Positions 32,416-44,725 of a stretch of DNA of 64,000 nt are shown piece by piece (positions within the stretch are counted from its first letter, which is position 1; every line of letters starts with the position of its first letter). Both the position numbers and the translations under genes were made by a program. Below the pieces are notes generated by a model, which saw only the letters and a program-made list of their open reading frames with translations, did not search any database and was not told the DNA's origin. Source of the stretch: Harmothoe impar (taxonomy: Eukaryota > Annelida > Polychaeta > Phyllodocida > Polynoidae). The stretch spans positions 39,470,650-39,534,649 of the forward strand of contig OX381715.1 in NCBI GenBank assembly GCA_947462335.1. The letters are read 5' to 3'.

Positions 32416-33340
32416 GCCCTTTATACCAGGGGCTTGACTTTTTGCAAAGAATGGAAAGATTAACCCTACATACTCCTATGCAACGTTATAGACTTTGGTG
32501 TCATGATGCCTGCATGCAGCCTTGGCGAGTTACTATTTTTCTGGAAAACATTATCCATTACCTGCACCTCAAGAATATCAAGAATAAGAGTGTACATGTG
32601 ATGCCTCAGGCTCATTTGCCATACAAAACTGAGTAAGGGCACTTTAAGAAAAAGTTGCTTTCTCATCACCAAGCATTGGAAATATGATCAGGGCTTTTTT
32701 TTAAACTTATTTTTCTTTTACTGCTACTCTTCGTAATCAAATTTCACAAATTAACACTAATAGGGTTTATTGGTCAATAAAAAGTGGGAGAATATAATGT
32801 TATACCGAGCTCAGTGCGTTACAGACAGTTTAAGCATTAATTGATACACGTGGTAATGAGAAACCAGCTTTTTAAAAGTTATTTTTATTGGTTGTAATCA
32901 CCAACCATTAGTCTAGTTGAATGAAATTAAAAGTTTTCTTTAAACGTTTTTACCAAATTGCGATTTTTATGATACACGTGATAATAAGAAACCTGCTTTT
33001 GTTTGAGTTATTTCTCTATCGTGGCCTCTCTGGGAAGCCATCATAAACCAAACGGCCCTCATATGCTAGTAAGATTATTGACCAGAAAGACAATATTGTT
33101 GCCAAGGGGATAGAGTAATCCAAACTTGTAGTCTGTGTATTCCTCAGAGTCTACTGATATCTTTTGACAAAAAAGCAATTGATCTTAAACCTTTGGATAC
33201 AATCAGCCCCATGTGTCTGGGGACTCTGACTTAACAGATCTGTTATCTGGTTTTGTATTCTAAGTCAAAATGAAAAAAGTAAGATTCAAAAGGGACAAAG
33301 AACTAGTCCTCCCTGTGGATGTGTCTTCTTATTTTTCAAT
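32416..33340. other. Non-coding, with a MITE fragment and a 135-bp direct repeat
   Basis: 32480-32540 is a fragment of the 11671 MITE family (GGTGTCATGATGCC, GCAGCC..GGCGAGTTAC). GATACACGTGGTAATGAGAAAC at about 32843 recurs as GATACACGTGATAATAAGAAAC at about 32972, each followed by GCTTTT..GAGTTATTT. Confidence 0.5.
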
Positions 33341-33349
33341 TCCATGAAG

Positions 33350-33960
33350 GATGGTGATGTGGTGCTGGTCTGCTTTTATGTCAGAAATACTGGTGCTCAG
33401 TACTGCAGTATTTTCCCTATGACAGTTGCTTGGGTGGGTCAGGAACTGCTGACAGAATAATTCATAATAACTGATATTAATACTTCTGTAGCCTGTCCCA
33501 CTCCGTATTCATATTTGAATGTTCCTTTAACATTCAAGTCACAATACATCTCTGCTCAACTAACTAATTCAGCATTGAGAAAAGGTAAAGGAGTATAGAT
33601 TCCTCTTTTTCAGCACATCACATACAGTAAACAGCAAAGTATAATTCGATATTTAAAGGAATCTGACCGATGTTTATGAATAGGGGATGGCGGGTTGAGA
33701 CAAACATACAGCATTGGCCTGGTTGTTTGGATGTCTGTTATCATGACTTCGGACTCTATCCCTGTAACACAAGAGCATATCAGGGAGAATGTGTATCATT
33801 CGGACCAGGATGAGGTCTCAAGTGCTACAGTAGAACCTATTGTAGAGGGGATTTGCAGTAGAATCTACTAAAGCTTTAGAGTAGATACTACTGTTTACCT
33901 ACAATGTACTGCCTACCTACAGTAGAAAATACTGTACACATACAAACATGGCAACCAACA
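33350..33960. repeat. Module G copy 4, then module I copy 1
   Basis: 33350-33680 matches 26190-26460 well. 33790-33960 resembles 40890-41000 (ATCATTCG.ACCA, AGTGCTACAGTAGAACC). No frame is conserved. Confidence 0.45.
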
Positions 33961-35289
33961 TTTCACAGGGGAAGCTGTTGATATGATCCCTGGATGACAA
34001 GGTGTTGGAAAAAGATATATCCCGGTTCCGTTTTATCTCATACTAAACGTGAACAAGCAACTTACTAGCCTGTCACATAAATTACCAATTTTAGTGTTTC
34101 GGGCTTCATTCTACTGTTAATACATATGCATTGCTATTTCCGAACTCACACTTGATAACATAATATTATGACCTATAATGTTGAATCCAAAACATTTATT
34201 CTAAGCAGAACAGCTGATCCTTTTGTATGCATGCTACTCATTGTAGAACTAAAATGAAAAAAATGAACAACCTTTCAGGGAGATTCTACAATGAACAAAC
34301 ATAATTCAAAAATGACTGTAAAAACATGCGTGCCTTCCACCCATAAAGAATCAGAACCATGATTACATAAGAAAAGTATTAATACAGCGAACATGAGCCC
34401 AATATACAAAAACCAATACCTGACCTGATTTACGATGCAATCACCAGATGTCCCAATTAAAGTACCTATACTAGATCATGTCCTAAGAGCCTGGAAGTAG
34501 CTAGCTTATTATGACTTCAGAGCGTGTCTCAGGTGTTCAATGTTATTCCGGAAACATAATGATATAATTAATACCCCTGCATTGCCCTTGCGTTTTCCTT
34601 TTATTCCTTATGGTTATTTTGAAGTTAATTGACGTCGCGTGGTGTATACAAACTGCCCTAGTACAGGTTCAGAGTCACAAACTGATCTGGTGTAAAACTA
34701 ATATGTCTTCGGCAAACAGAGGGAAAGTCTAGAATAAATCAGCAGAGCATTCCATTTCTATCTTTTAATGTGTGGGATTTCTAGCCTCTTGCAGTCCGTG
34801 GACTTAAGGTAAATGTCTTGTTTTTCTTTGTGTTGACTCTTTAAATGGCAATCACATAGAGCTAATTAACTAGTTTTAGCGTTTCGGTGTATTCGAAGGA
34901 TTATCTCTAAGAAAAAAGCGTTATAGAGCATTAAAAAACCTGTTTAAGCCTAAAGTATTATGAACCTGCTCACAGTCACTCTTCTCTATAAAACGTATAA
35001 ATTATCATTCAAATCTAAAATAACCTTTCGAGAAAATATTGATTTCTTTTTTCACTTCATTTCATTACAATCCTATTTCATCTAAAAAATGGCAGATATA
35101 ACAGAATCTTCTCATCATCAAAGCAAACAGCTATATTCATATTTAGGCATTCAGGTAGTTCCTACATCAAATTATGTACAGCCCAACTCCTAAGCACATT
35201 GGAAGATTATGTGCTAAACAATAAAACATGTCAAGATCTTGGTTGGGGTAGAGTAGGGTGAAAAAGTGGCCCGTAATGTCCCTGTATGA
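33961..35289. other. Non-coding; module J copy at about 34310-34470
   Basis: 34310-34470 matches the inverse of 12535-12660 and, weakly, 50150-50270 directly. The remainder is A+T-rich with no gene. Confidence 0.45.
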
Positions 35290-36150
35290 TGTCAACCCAT
35301 GATTCGTAGAGGCCACCACAAACTCACCACACAAGATTGTGTTTTAAATTAATAAAATATTTACAATGTCGAAGACATGAAGCAACTTTTTCTTAGAGAT
35401 AATTCATTCATCTCTGTAAACATCTGCGTTCTGTGAAATGGACTCCCCAGCGTAAGCTCTTAAATCTCATTTAGCCCCACTTGCTTTCTTGAACTGCTTC
35501 TCTGAACATGATTGTCCTTTTCTAATCCATTTATACTTAATCAAATCCAAGATTCCCTTTCTAAAGGTCTCACATGCACAGTGCCCGGATTACACCAAGT
35601 TCTGATGTAATCAATAACGTAAAAATAATGAATCAAATACTGACATTGAATTGATCAAAATTGGATACCCTTAATTGTAGATGGATACTCGTGAGGTTTC
35701 AACGAATAAAAGCCCTGACAAGGGTTGATTATCATTCTGTAAGAGGGGGATATAGTAAGTGGGTTTACCTAAAGAGCAGGCAGGGGTAGAGAGGACTTGA
35801 CACCATAGCTAACCCTATGGATGTTACAGGTGTATTGATGACCTCATGTTCTAAGGGCGAGGGCATAGGAAAGGATCCAACGGTCCCACGTCCCTCTTAG
35901 TACAATGTAGATAGAGGCATACATACTAGAAAAATACTTTCTACAGTGATTCACAACCCGCCCATATATTCCTCTTTCAGCTTAACAGCCAAAGCGGGCG
36001 TCAGATCCTTGTGAATGGCCCATCTAAATCTCATGGAGGACAACTCCTCGCGTGATGCTATGCACATTTTTCCTTTAACAGTTGGTTGGATGGATCAGGA
36101 AATGGCTGAGAGATATACAGTCATGACCTTACTCTGTATACATAGCTAGT
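35290..36150. repeat. Modules K, L and G (copy 5) in series
   Basis: 35290-35470 (GCCACCACAAA, CTGCGTTCTGTGAAA) resembles 37590-37720 and 47400. 35650-35840 (CCCTGACAAGGGTTGAT, AGAGCAGGCAGGGGTAG) resembles 41150-41300. 36030-36150 carries the module G core. Confidence 0.45.
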
Positions 36151-37119
36151 ACTAAAACTTTATTTTAAGATTTATAGATTTGTAAGATTATTCTCCGAGT
36201 CACGGTATGTACAGTACAGTGATAGTTATGTCATAGATAGATAGAACAGTACATTTACAAATTGTTTCGCAGAAAATAATGTCCAATATAGCAGAGTGAC
36301 AAATTAAAATGGTAATACGATTATGAGTATTGAAATATGGTATTGAGTGTTTGACAACTCATAAGACTAATGTTCTTGTTCATAAAGCTGATTGCTTCAT
36401 GTAGCATTTGATCAGGCAAAGGAATGATTGCAGCTGATTGGTCAAAAGGAATACCAACTGTCTCCTACGGGTACAAAAAACACATATTGGCTGTACTAGA
36501 GAAAAGAGACTTGCTATGCTGGTTGTAAGAAGGCCATTGAAACACCTGCAGAATAATAAATAACAGAAAAGCCTGGCATGTAGAAAAGAAGAGGAAAACA
36601 AAACCATATACATGTTTCCCCAACATATGCTGCATGAGCTGATATATTATGTAATTAAAAACACATGTAAAAGGTTAAGAATTTGCTCACTCTACCCCTA
36701 TAACAAGTAGAGCAGGTGTAACATTGCACTGGGGACAGGGGTCAATAATCACTCATCTACACAATAGTGCTGCTAACCTAATTTTACATTTGAATAGATG
36801 GTCAAGGCCTGCAACATAATATCAAGGACTTGTATTGGACTTTCCTTGAGCCTGGTGAGATGTGCTGTTAGGATATGCCTATAGTCAGGTGTGCAGAGAA
36901 CAAAGTGAGAAGTACTGCTACATTATTTTCAATCCACACAATTTTACACACTAAAGCATAGTGTGAATAACCAATTGTTTTTCTCCTTGTGAGTAGCCGC
37001 CAGTGCTTCATTAATGCATCATGCCTACCTTATTCGGTAGAGGCAGCCCCACAGGTTCCGCATGATGTACCCACGAAGGGCTCACAGAAAAACTACGATC
37101 ACTGTACTTGACAACTAAC
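36151..37119. other. Non-coding; MITE fragment near 36990-37090
   Basis: A stretch with TTAATGCATCATGCC and CGCATGATG belongs to the 11671 MITE family. Nothing else was recognised; the minus-strand open frame at 36380-36613 is hydrophobic but has no known domain. Confidence 0.45.
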
Positions 37120-37720
37120 ACATGTTAAGCATTGAGGCAACATGCCCTCTTTAATGGATTAACAGCCACATTTCTGACAGAATGTAGCATACAACATCAA
37201 ACTTATGATGGTATACTCATGACATCATTAATGCCATACACATGCACCCGTGTCACAACTCCTCCAGGAGTGCTGCACTTTATCAGTTTCATAGCCTTCA
37301 GGCTTCCTTTATGTCATCCAGTGTCAGGGCAGGTGGGGCCTTCCCCAGTGATGGCTTGATGATGGATATAAGTTGTTGTAAAGTTGTCTGGCAGGAAGAC
37401 AGGAAAAGGTTAAGATCGAGGTGAGGTTTTTTTGAGGGAAAGGTTAGACAGGAGCTGATAGACTTAAAGGTGAGGGCATCACTGAACTGTAAGGAGTAAT
37501 TCTTTCATGATAATGTGTAGCAAAAAAAAGAAAAACATTCCTATAGATTAACAAAAAGGATGCACATACAATATGTTATTGAAATCGGCTCCACCACAAA
37601 ATTCAAAACATTCCTCTCAGAGCCACCACAAATACGATAATAATAATTTAATAATTTTACCCCATAATGGACTGCGTTCTGTGAAACTTCTCCAAGTAGT
37701 TTAAGCCAAAGCAATGCCAA
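37120..37720. repeat. Module H, copy 2, continuing into module K
   Basis: See 22160-22720. CAGTGTCAGGGCAGGTGGGG and GTTGTAAAGTTGTCTGGCAGGAAGA are particularly clear. Open frames here (37132-37424) are not shared with the other copies. Confidence 0.55.
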
Positions 37721-38580
37721 GCTATCCTTTCTAAAGTATTTTCCTTAACCATGAAGTAGAAAAATTATTTCTCCTATTTCAGAGCAACTGCCTACTTACC
37801 ATTTGCCGGCTTGGCCTGAAGAAAACGTTATTGTTCAATGAACTTCATGGCTAAAGTCCGGCAGAGGATCAGTGCCTTAGGTGCCTTGAAAGCATACAAA
37901 CACACCATTCTGCTCCGATGCATTAGTTTATTGAGGGCATTGTAGGTTACATTAGTAGGGTTGATCGGTTTCGGTAGGATTCATGTGGTTGAGGGTTGAA
38001 GCAAATGACTGGTAAAGGTGTTGGACAGAAAGAAATGGGAATTTTTTCTAAATGGGCCTGAGTAGGGTTGAGGTTGATACAAGTCAACGGTCAATACCTG
38101 TATCATATGTTTTAAATCACTTCATCACTTCATGAATAAAAAATACTTTATGAATTCAAAAAGAATAAACCAGTTACATAGAAGCTGTAGTACTGAAAGG
38201 TGATTACATTATCAGCCTGCTACATACACAAGTTGAAGAAAACATACAGATGGGTAAAGGTGCTCCTTACTTTTTTTTATTGCTATTCCTTTACTATGCA
38301 TAGCTCTGACCTTTCAGTGGCCCTGTAAATGAGGATATAAAACATAGAAATATGTGGGCCCAATGACAAGGACCTTCTACTACAATACATTGAGATACAT
38401 CTGTCATCCATTTTATTTGTACTGTCAGCTAAATGACGCTGTGATACAGATTTTTCATAAGATTTCCGGTTCCTAGATTGAACTAAAATCAGACAATACT
38501 TTTCAGCCTTACGGCTCTGCAACAAAGAATGTCACAAAACAAATTGTGTTGAATACAATGATGCCATGTATAGAGTTGTA
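37721..38580. repeat. Non-coding; module F copy 3 at about 37960-38110
   Basis: GACTGGTAAAGGTGTTGGACAGAAAG, then GAGTAGGGTTGAGGTTG, match the centre of modules F and H. The rest was not recognised. Confidence 0.4.
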
Positions 38581-39010
38581 TCTAGATCGCAGCAAGGTCA
38601 AAATCAAGGTCAAATGTCACTATATGCTATGAAATAGGATTGACAAAGAATAGGTGAGCATACCAGCCATAGAGGATTATTTCTCATGCACATACTTATA
38701 TACCAATTCTTTCTGGACACACCTGCAATGCCGTAAAGACTGAGGGAACCCATACATAGAAATGCATAGGGAAAAGTTTAAAAAAAATTAATTGTTGTCC
38801 ATGTTGACCTTGTCTGAAATGACCTTGAAGCTAATCAAGGTCAACCATAGTCACTCAAGTACACACATATTATAATGAGAATGAAGTTGAATAGCTAGAG
38901 TATGTCTTCAAGGTGTATGTACCCTTTACAATTTTACTATCCAAAGCATGACCTTAAACCTTAATTCTGACCTTATTCCGACCTAGTAATCATTTCACAC
39001 GTAGCAAAAA
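38581..39010. repeat. AAGGTCA-rich repeat related to 28150-29035
   Basis: CAAGGTCAAAATCAAGGTCAAA, TGACCTTG and ATCAAGGTCAACC words occur on both strands. It is shorter and more decayed than the 28-kb copies. Confidence 0.5.
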
Positions 39011-39523
39011 TGGAATAAGCAACCTCAAATTACATAGGTTCACTACTCATACCAACTATTGGTTGCCATGTCAGCTCTTCCCCAGGCTCTCAGACTGGAT
39101 CCCGAAATTTGTGGGTCTTATTTTCAATATTTTCTTACGGGTTTCATTAGAAATCAAAAAGTAGTGCCTGAACTGATTGTCATGCACCACTTTAAGCAAA
39201 ACGCTGTGGCGGAGAGACCTGCATGTACCAGAATCTGCTTGTGCTGTCAGATTAGAGCTTTTTATCATATCTCTATAAAGTTCTGTCAATTTTGAATACT
39301 TTTGGACACAGAACCATTCCCCTGTTTCATGTTGTGGAATTACTTGGATGTTATTTTAGAGTAAAGACACCTGCAGAGGCTCTCATCATACAATTTCTCA
39401 GGATTGAACAAAATAGGCCACAGTTAAGAGTTTAATCTGGAGACAGCTAAATATCCCTTTGGGTATCCACCAGAACCTAAAGCCATGTATCACCATAATG
39501 TCCTCCACTCCGGGGGTATTGGA
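39011..39523. other. Non-coding, nothing recognised
   Basis: Open frames run on both strands across 39059-39295, but neither shows a domain and neither has a copy elsewhere. I do not call a gene. Confidence 0.4.
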
Positions 39524-40155
39524 ATATGTGGCCAGGTGAGGGAAAACGTGCCTCCAGGGTGGAAATGGCTTTTCAAAGTTTATGTTACAGGCTTTAAAAT
39601 GAGATATCTTGAGCTAAAATATCCCAAGTAGTTTTGCTGTAACTGCTTGTCAAACCAGGGTTGGTGTGTACAACTGAAAATGGCAAATAAGCTCTAAATC
39701 CACTATATCCTATTATGAATACTAATAATGTAAAAAATACAGTTTTGTTGAAAAATAACCAAAGACATCTGATGTTTTTATCATAAAATTGGTTCCAGAG
39801 GGAATTTATGAGGTCTGTTTTCGAATCTGAGTTCCTTGTCAAATTTTCAAAAACATTTGTGGCAAAAAAATCCCATTTGGAATAATGGAGTGTTTCCATG
39901 GCAACCAAAAATTGCCATATATGCCAATTTTCCATGTTTCCTTGGCAACAAATGTTCCTTTTGCATTCCAAAAATGGAACGTTTTCAGTGGAGATGGAAT
40001 AATTCTAAGCATATCACTGGATTCCCCATGAAAAATTGGTCTCAAGCATTTTTTAGTGTATTTTTCAGTGTTTTTCCCATATACTGCCCCCTGGTGGCCA
40101 AAACCAGTACTAAAAATCCCCCCCGGAGGCACGTTTTCCCTCACCTGGCCACATA
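39524..40155. mobile_element. 632-bp element with about 31-bp exact inverted ends
   Basis: The left end ATATGTGGCCAGGTGAGGG, continuing AAAACGTGCCTCC, is matched exactly in inverse at 40125-40155. The interior carries GTTTCCATGGCAAC (39892-39905) and CTGGTGGCCAAAACCAGTAC followed by TAAAAATCCCCCC. Related copies are 61445-62682 (longer) and 12950-13480. Long frames run on both strands, but the encoded phrases shared between copies follow the DNA conservation and suggest no protein. It is non-autonomous. Confidence 0.72.
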
Positions 40156-40319
40156 TGTCTTTTTCACCATCATGTATTGTGCCCAAGCAAAATAATATAT
40201 CCCAAATAGCTTTTTGATCTTTCATCTTGATCGAATCAAATCCAAAACTCCCATAATTATGTTCTTCACTTGACTCAAAGGGAGTTGATATGTTCATAGT
40301 GGTTGTGTGTCAGTGGTAG

Positions 40320-40832
40320 TTGAGACTCATATTAAATGTTCATGCTTGAGAAATCTCAGCAAGAGAGATTTACAGGTGTATAAATAAAATAGGCCTATAT
40401 CCTTCGGACTGCCAGTAGTTTCTGGAGTGGCCCTGCCATAGCTTATTGTTCCCTATGCAAACGCAAAATCTTGGCTTTTGGAAGGCCCTTTCTACTACCC
40501 GCATTGATACGCTGTGGCAGTGCTTAGGATAAAGCATATGTGCAAAAACAAGATAGCCATGTGCTTTGTTGGCCACTGTTATTTTCTTATACATACATTA
40601 ACATTTTTTCCCCAAAGATTTAAAGCCAATAAAAGGGTAATTTTGTAATTGGCAAAATGGCCTCTGAACCACGTGACATAATTATATGTTCTAGAAAGTA
40701 GGAATAAATGATAAATGCCTCTATGCTGTAGTTGTAGTGTGTAAATCTGGCCTCAATCTTCAAAGGAGTCTTCTTGAGACTCATATTAAATTGTCATGCT
40801 TGAAAAATCTCAGCAAGAGATTTACAGGTGTT
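40320..40832. repeat. 62-bp direct repeat pair, 454 bp apart
   Basis: TTGAGACTCATATTAAAT, CATGCTTGA(G/A)AAATCTCAGC and GAGATTTACAGGTGT occur at 40320-40381 and 40774-40832, nearly identical. It is a recent local duplication or a pair of element ends. Confidence 0.65.
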
Positions 40833-41356
40833 TACATAAAATAAATCTCTCGCATAATTCTCCTTTAATTTTTGTTGTGGGCCACTTTGAGTATGTATCA
40901 TTCGAACCAAGTTCATATTCCACGGGAAGTACTGCCATGGTAGAACCATAAATGTCCGAAGCTACATTGGACTGTAGATTAGTGATGATATTGTAAACAA
41001 TGTTATGTTACATGATTCTCCTGCCTCATGATTGAATAAAAACCTTTAAGGTTCATATAAATCTACAGACCATCTACATAGTATGTACTGATGCCAGGCT
41101 AGGACGAGATTTTACTGTCTGATGTATGAAGGTAGTTTCTGGCTGGCCGGTAGTTGTTGGATAACCAACCATGTCTTATCTGTTTGTAATCGATCTTCTG
41201 CCAAAATGACCTGACCCTGGCAAGGATGGATCACCATGATGCACGGGGTGGATAATAGATGGATAGTGCCTAGAGAGCAGGGATAGGAAGCAGTTAAAAA
41301 CATAGCTATTCACTTGTTTATTATAGTAATTACTTAGATGAAGCGAATTGGTATTA
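40833..41356. repeat. Modules I (copy 2) and L (copy 2)
   Basis: 40890-41000 pairs with 33790-33960, and 41140-41310 with 35650-35840. Modules I and L therefore lie in the same relative order at about 33.8-35.8 kb and at 40.9-41.3 kb. No gene is seen. Confidence 0.4.
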
Positions 41357-41520
41357 TAGTGAAATTTTGTTAGAGAGGACTAATATACAACTTCCTGTTA
41401 TAAGGAACACATTTCCATTGCCAAAGCTACTCATTCTCTCTATATATGTTATTGGCCATAAGGAACATTGCTCAAATTTGCATGCAAAACAGAGGCCCTT
41501 CTTATATCGAGGTTTCACTG
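41357..41520. mobile_element. 164-bp pogo/mariner-style MITE
   Basis: Between TA dinucleotides (41355-41356 and 41521-41522) the ends read TAGTGAAATTTTGTTA and, inverted, CAGTGAAACCTCGATATAAG. CAGTGAAACC-type ends with a TA target are typical of pogo-like Tc1/mariner MITEs. The interior repeats ATAAGGAACA words. Confidence 0.7.
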
Positions 41521-41679
41521 TACAAGTAAGTGAAATGCAGTTGACTGATGGATGTTACATTTTTAATGATGAGCACAGGTCTGAGTGTGGGAGCAAAGGC
41601 CCCTGTATCATCTCCCCTAACATGATTACCTCTGTATCTAATCCTTGTTTAGGCACCTATCAGTCAACTGAGTTATAGA

Positions 41680-42180
41680 AAACATGACTGCTACGGGTGA
41701 ACTTCCCACATGATGGATTCATGATGGATTTAATGTGGTGGTAGAGGTGTACGAAAAGGAGGAGGTTAAGGGGACCTGCGCAGGGTTGAATGTTGTAAGG
41801 TTACACAGGAGCTGGGAGATCTCAGAGTAAGTGCATCATCAGTATAATGGTTTCTCAGATTCACACTCAATACAAAAGACTCACACCAGTGTCTATAACC
41901 TTGATATTGTTTGATATTAGAATATTAGCATAGAGGAAAAAGACCTGTTGAAGGGCTTTACATGAATTAAATTATAAATCATACTACTTCTGAGTCTAGG
42001 TATAAATCTGTTACTATGTAACACTAGCAGGTCAGTGAGTAACTTCTCCCTTCTGTATTGACAACAAAATGGCTTGCTGTTTCGTATAATGTTTTGAAGA
42101 GAAAGCTACAGAAGAACGTCCTGGAGTTATAACCCCGCACAGTGACTACACTACTGTTGGACTTTCTATAAAAGAGTCCC
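41680..42180. repeat. Module F, copy 4
   Basis: Best partner of 19960-20440 (see there), collinear over about 480 bp with moderate indels. Confidence 0.65.
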
Positions 42181-42392
42181 AGATTGGGGCTTGGTCTGTC
42201 ACTTCAGGATTCTAAGAGTTGCCAATGTCCCTTGTCAATTTCAAGAAATGATTCTTTTTAGCAGCCCTCTCCACTTGTCGATTTTAGGTCATGCCAATGC
42301 CCCTCTTCGATTTTAAGAAATATGTGTTGTCCCTTGTCACAATGATTGAACAGCCTCATATTGTATTGTCAAAGTTACCCTTCTGGAGCCCT

Positions 42393-42441
42393 TATAAAGG
42401 CATGCCTTCCTGAATATTATTCAGGAGGGCCTGCCTTTATC
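42393..42441. repeat. Near-perfect hairpin
   Basis: ATAAAGGC(A)TGCCTTCCTGAAT and its inverse (ATTCAGGAGGGCCTGCCTTTAT) are separated by only a few bases. It can form a stem of about 20 bp. The surrounding DNA shows no precursor context that would make a microRNA call safe. Confidence 0.55.
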
Positions 42442-42584
42442 ATGAGCTGAGATAAATATTTCTATCTTGCAACCTCTTGACCATGTCATATGCCTCTCCT
42501 ATTATTCTACAATCCAATCATTTACCATTTTATCTAGCTCAAATATATCTACATCTGTCACATGCTGAAATTCCTGAATCTACA

Positions 42585-42840
42585 AACTCCAACGGTGAAA
42601 TGTAAATCAGACACCGCGGATTGACCGCGGATTGAAAATGTATGAAACAGGCTCGAATAAGCCTCATCAGCCTGTCATCATGACAAGGAAGTTTTACACA
42701 TAATAGCATAAAAAGGAAATATGGTGATGTGTGTCTCTAAGTGATGTGTTTCTTTAAGTTTATGTTGCTTATATGAGGACATTTGGAGAGTATTTATCAT
42801 TCAGAAGGGGATAAGGCTAACGAAGCAGTACTTCTGGATC
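42585..42840. repeat. Module M, copy 2
   Basis: Partner of 21460-21700. ACCGCGGATTG is tandemly doubled at about 42616-42637. The clearest shared phrase is TTTGGAGAGTATTTA(T/C)CATTCAGAA. Confidence 0.5.
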
Positions 42841-43082
42841 AGTCTATAGTGTGTTTTCAGGTGAAGGCAAAAAGAATGTGCTATATTTCTCTGGCCAAAT
42901 GCATAATATACAAAAGCATGTCTATTCTAGACAACATTTTTAACATCGAGCTTGATGACATACTAATGATACAACATATTAATTTTATTAAGAATTACAA
43001 AAACAATTTAACATTATTAACCAGATTTCACTTCAGGGTATGTATGATCCTAAAAGCTGGATGTCAAGCATCTGGTATATGC

Positions 43083-43648
43083 ATTAATGTACTAAGCTGA
43101 CAAAGTGAATGAATGAGGGACGCAGGGCTTGGAGGCACATAAAATTTATTAAGAATTGTTTATGAATTATGAGAGAACATACAACGATAAAATGTAAAAG
43201 TATAATAAATAATGTATGAACCCGTGAATATATTATAAGTGTAAAGATAAGACATTGAATGTAATATTGAAAATGAATATTGAAGGAGTGGGTGGGTGGG
43301 AGACGAAATGTATGTAGATGTGGCCGTGTGGACGACCGGGAGGTGAGTGAGGGGTAGGTGAGGGGCACAGGTTTGTATATAGAGGTATGAACATATTAGA
43401 GGGGGGTAGAGGTGAAGAGTTATGGGTGGACTGTGTCAGGCAGACATCAATGACTCCCCCTTACCGTATACACGGTAATGCGGACCCTATTAATGTACTA
43501 AGCTGACAAAGTGAATGAATGAGGGACGCAGGGCTTGGAGGCACATAAAATTTATTAAGAATTGTTTATGAATTATGAGAGAACATACAACGATAAAATG
43601 TAAAAGTATAATAAAATAATGTTTGAACCCGTGAATATATTATAAGTG
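43083..43648 (-). repeat. B1-A2-B2 end of the Ngaro-like element
   Basis: The 159-bp B repeat (43083-43241 and 43489-43648) is nearly identical in its two copies and carries minus-strand AATAAA, a candidate polyadenylation signal. The 187-bp A repeat (43301-43487) sits between them. A 59-bp G-rich spacer (43242-43300) separates B2 from A2. The A repeat contains TTACCGTATACACGGTAA, a small perfect-arm hairpin. Confidence 0.9.
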
Positions 43649-43723
43649 CCAAGCCTGCAATAGTATAGGGATGGGAGTGGTGGGTAAAATTTATGATGTT
43701 ATACATGTATGTTGATTGTCCTG

Positions 43724-44725
43724 TCACTTGTGTTTGAGTGACTTAATGAGGGATTTGTTGACCCGCTTGTGGTTTGACTGTCTGATGTACCCCCGGTGGG
43801 CAGTGGACCGCCAGCCGCCGTATCTCTGAATGTCCAGTTCTGGGATGCCATCCAGAAATGCCTCGGTTGCAGCTGCTGAGCGGAGTGTGTGCAGTGAGTA
43901 TGCGTCTCTGGTCAGGCCCATGCTGACCAGTTTTTCTGACCATATCTTTTGCACAAAAGTTACCGGTAGTGGGGTTCTGTCGGGGAACATGAGGAGGGGA
44001 TCCCGTGACGAGCGCTGTGGTGCCAGATCTGTGGCTGCCCTCAGTGCCCTCACTACACACAGTTCCTTTTTGTCTGAGGGCTCCAGAGTCACAAGTTTCC
44101 TTTGGTGAGAATACTGCATGTTCTTTGCTGCCATTATGACCAGTGTCACCGTTCCGTCCTTGTATGAGGCGTCTCCTTTTGTGAGGTGGGATGTATACCG
44201 GAACTTCTTGACGCTGGGAGGGGACACCTCTGACTTCCTCAGTGCGGCGTAGAACTGAATCAGAAGTGCCGCCCTCACCAGTGTGTGTTCCGGTGTATTG
44301 TCCAGTAATAGAAGCACTTGTCGTAGGACGCCCATTGGTACTGGTGCCCGTATCCTCGGCACATGGGATTTGTCCCTGCGCATGGCGTCCAGGGCCCTGG
44401 CAACCCTGGGGTGGTGTGCCTGGTCTGTAGGGTACCCGGCCAGTGCCAGGAACACTCTGATGTAAGATAGGGAGTTTGCTATTGATGCTGGTGCGCGTAT
44501 GTGTAGGTACAGGTACTCCAGGTACACGCATATCATGGCATGATGCAGAGCCGCTGGGTCCAGGTGCATGTGGCTGCAAAATGCCAGGAATGTGGCCACA
44601 GCCGACTTGTGGTTCAGCCACGTTCCCTCTGCCCTCGACTTCCATTGACGTGCCCCGGCCATTTTCTGCAGTGATGCGAGTACCGGATCTGCAACGGATT
44701 GGGGGAACGAGTTGGTCAAATACAT
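43724..44725 (-). CDS. Tyrosine recombinase of the Ngaro-like element
   Basis: This intact 333-residue protein would catalyse integration of the circular DNA copy. The catalytic set is visible: R163 in ALRKSE, a likely beta-hairpin Lys at 201, H279 and R282 in HTLR, W305 in YGGW (Trp or His is usual here) and the nucleophile Y313 in RGYIR. The N-terminal half resembles the core-binding helical domain of phage-type integrases. The ATG at 44725 follows an in-frame TGA almost directly, so the start is well defined. It overlaps the open RNase H frame, which stays open on the same strand for another 1 kb (to 43743); overlapping RH and recombinase frames are known from DIRS elements. C-terminal KSLIKSLKHK is basic. 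Confidence 0.93.
   Translation of the reverse strand: MYLTNSFPQSVADPVLASLQKMAGARQWKSRAEGTWLNHKSAVATFLAFCSHMHLDPAALHHAMICVYLEYLYLHIRAPASIANSLSYIRVFLALAGYPTDQAHHPRVARALDAMRRDKSHVPRIRAPVPMGVLRQVLLLLDNTPEHTLVRAALLIQFYAALRKSEVSPPSVKKFRYTSHLTKGDASYKDGTVTLVIMAAKNMQYSHQRKLVTLEPSDKKELCVVRALRAATDLAPQRSSRDPLLMFPDRTPLPVTFVQKIWSEKLVSMGLTRDAYSLHTLRSAAATEAFLDGIPELDIQRYGGWRSTAHRGYIRQSNHKRVNKSLIKSLKHK

Noticed and set aside
39836..40297. Long open frames on both strands, one ending in a phrase also encoded near 62640
   Set aside because: The shared residues come from conserved DNA of an inverted-repeat element; frames before the phrase are not conserved and no domain is visible.
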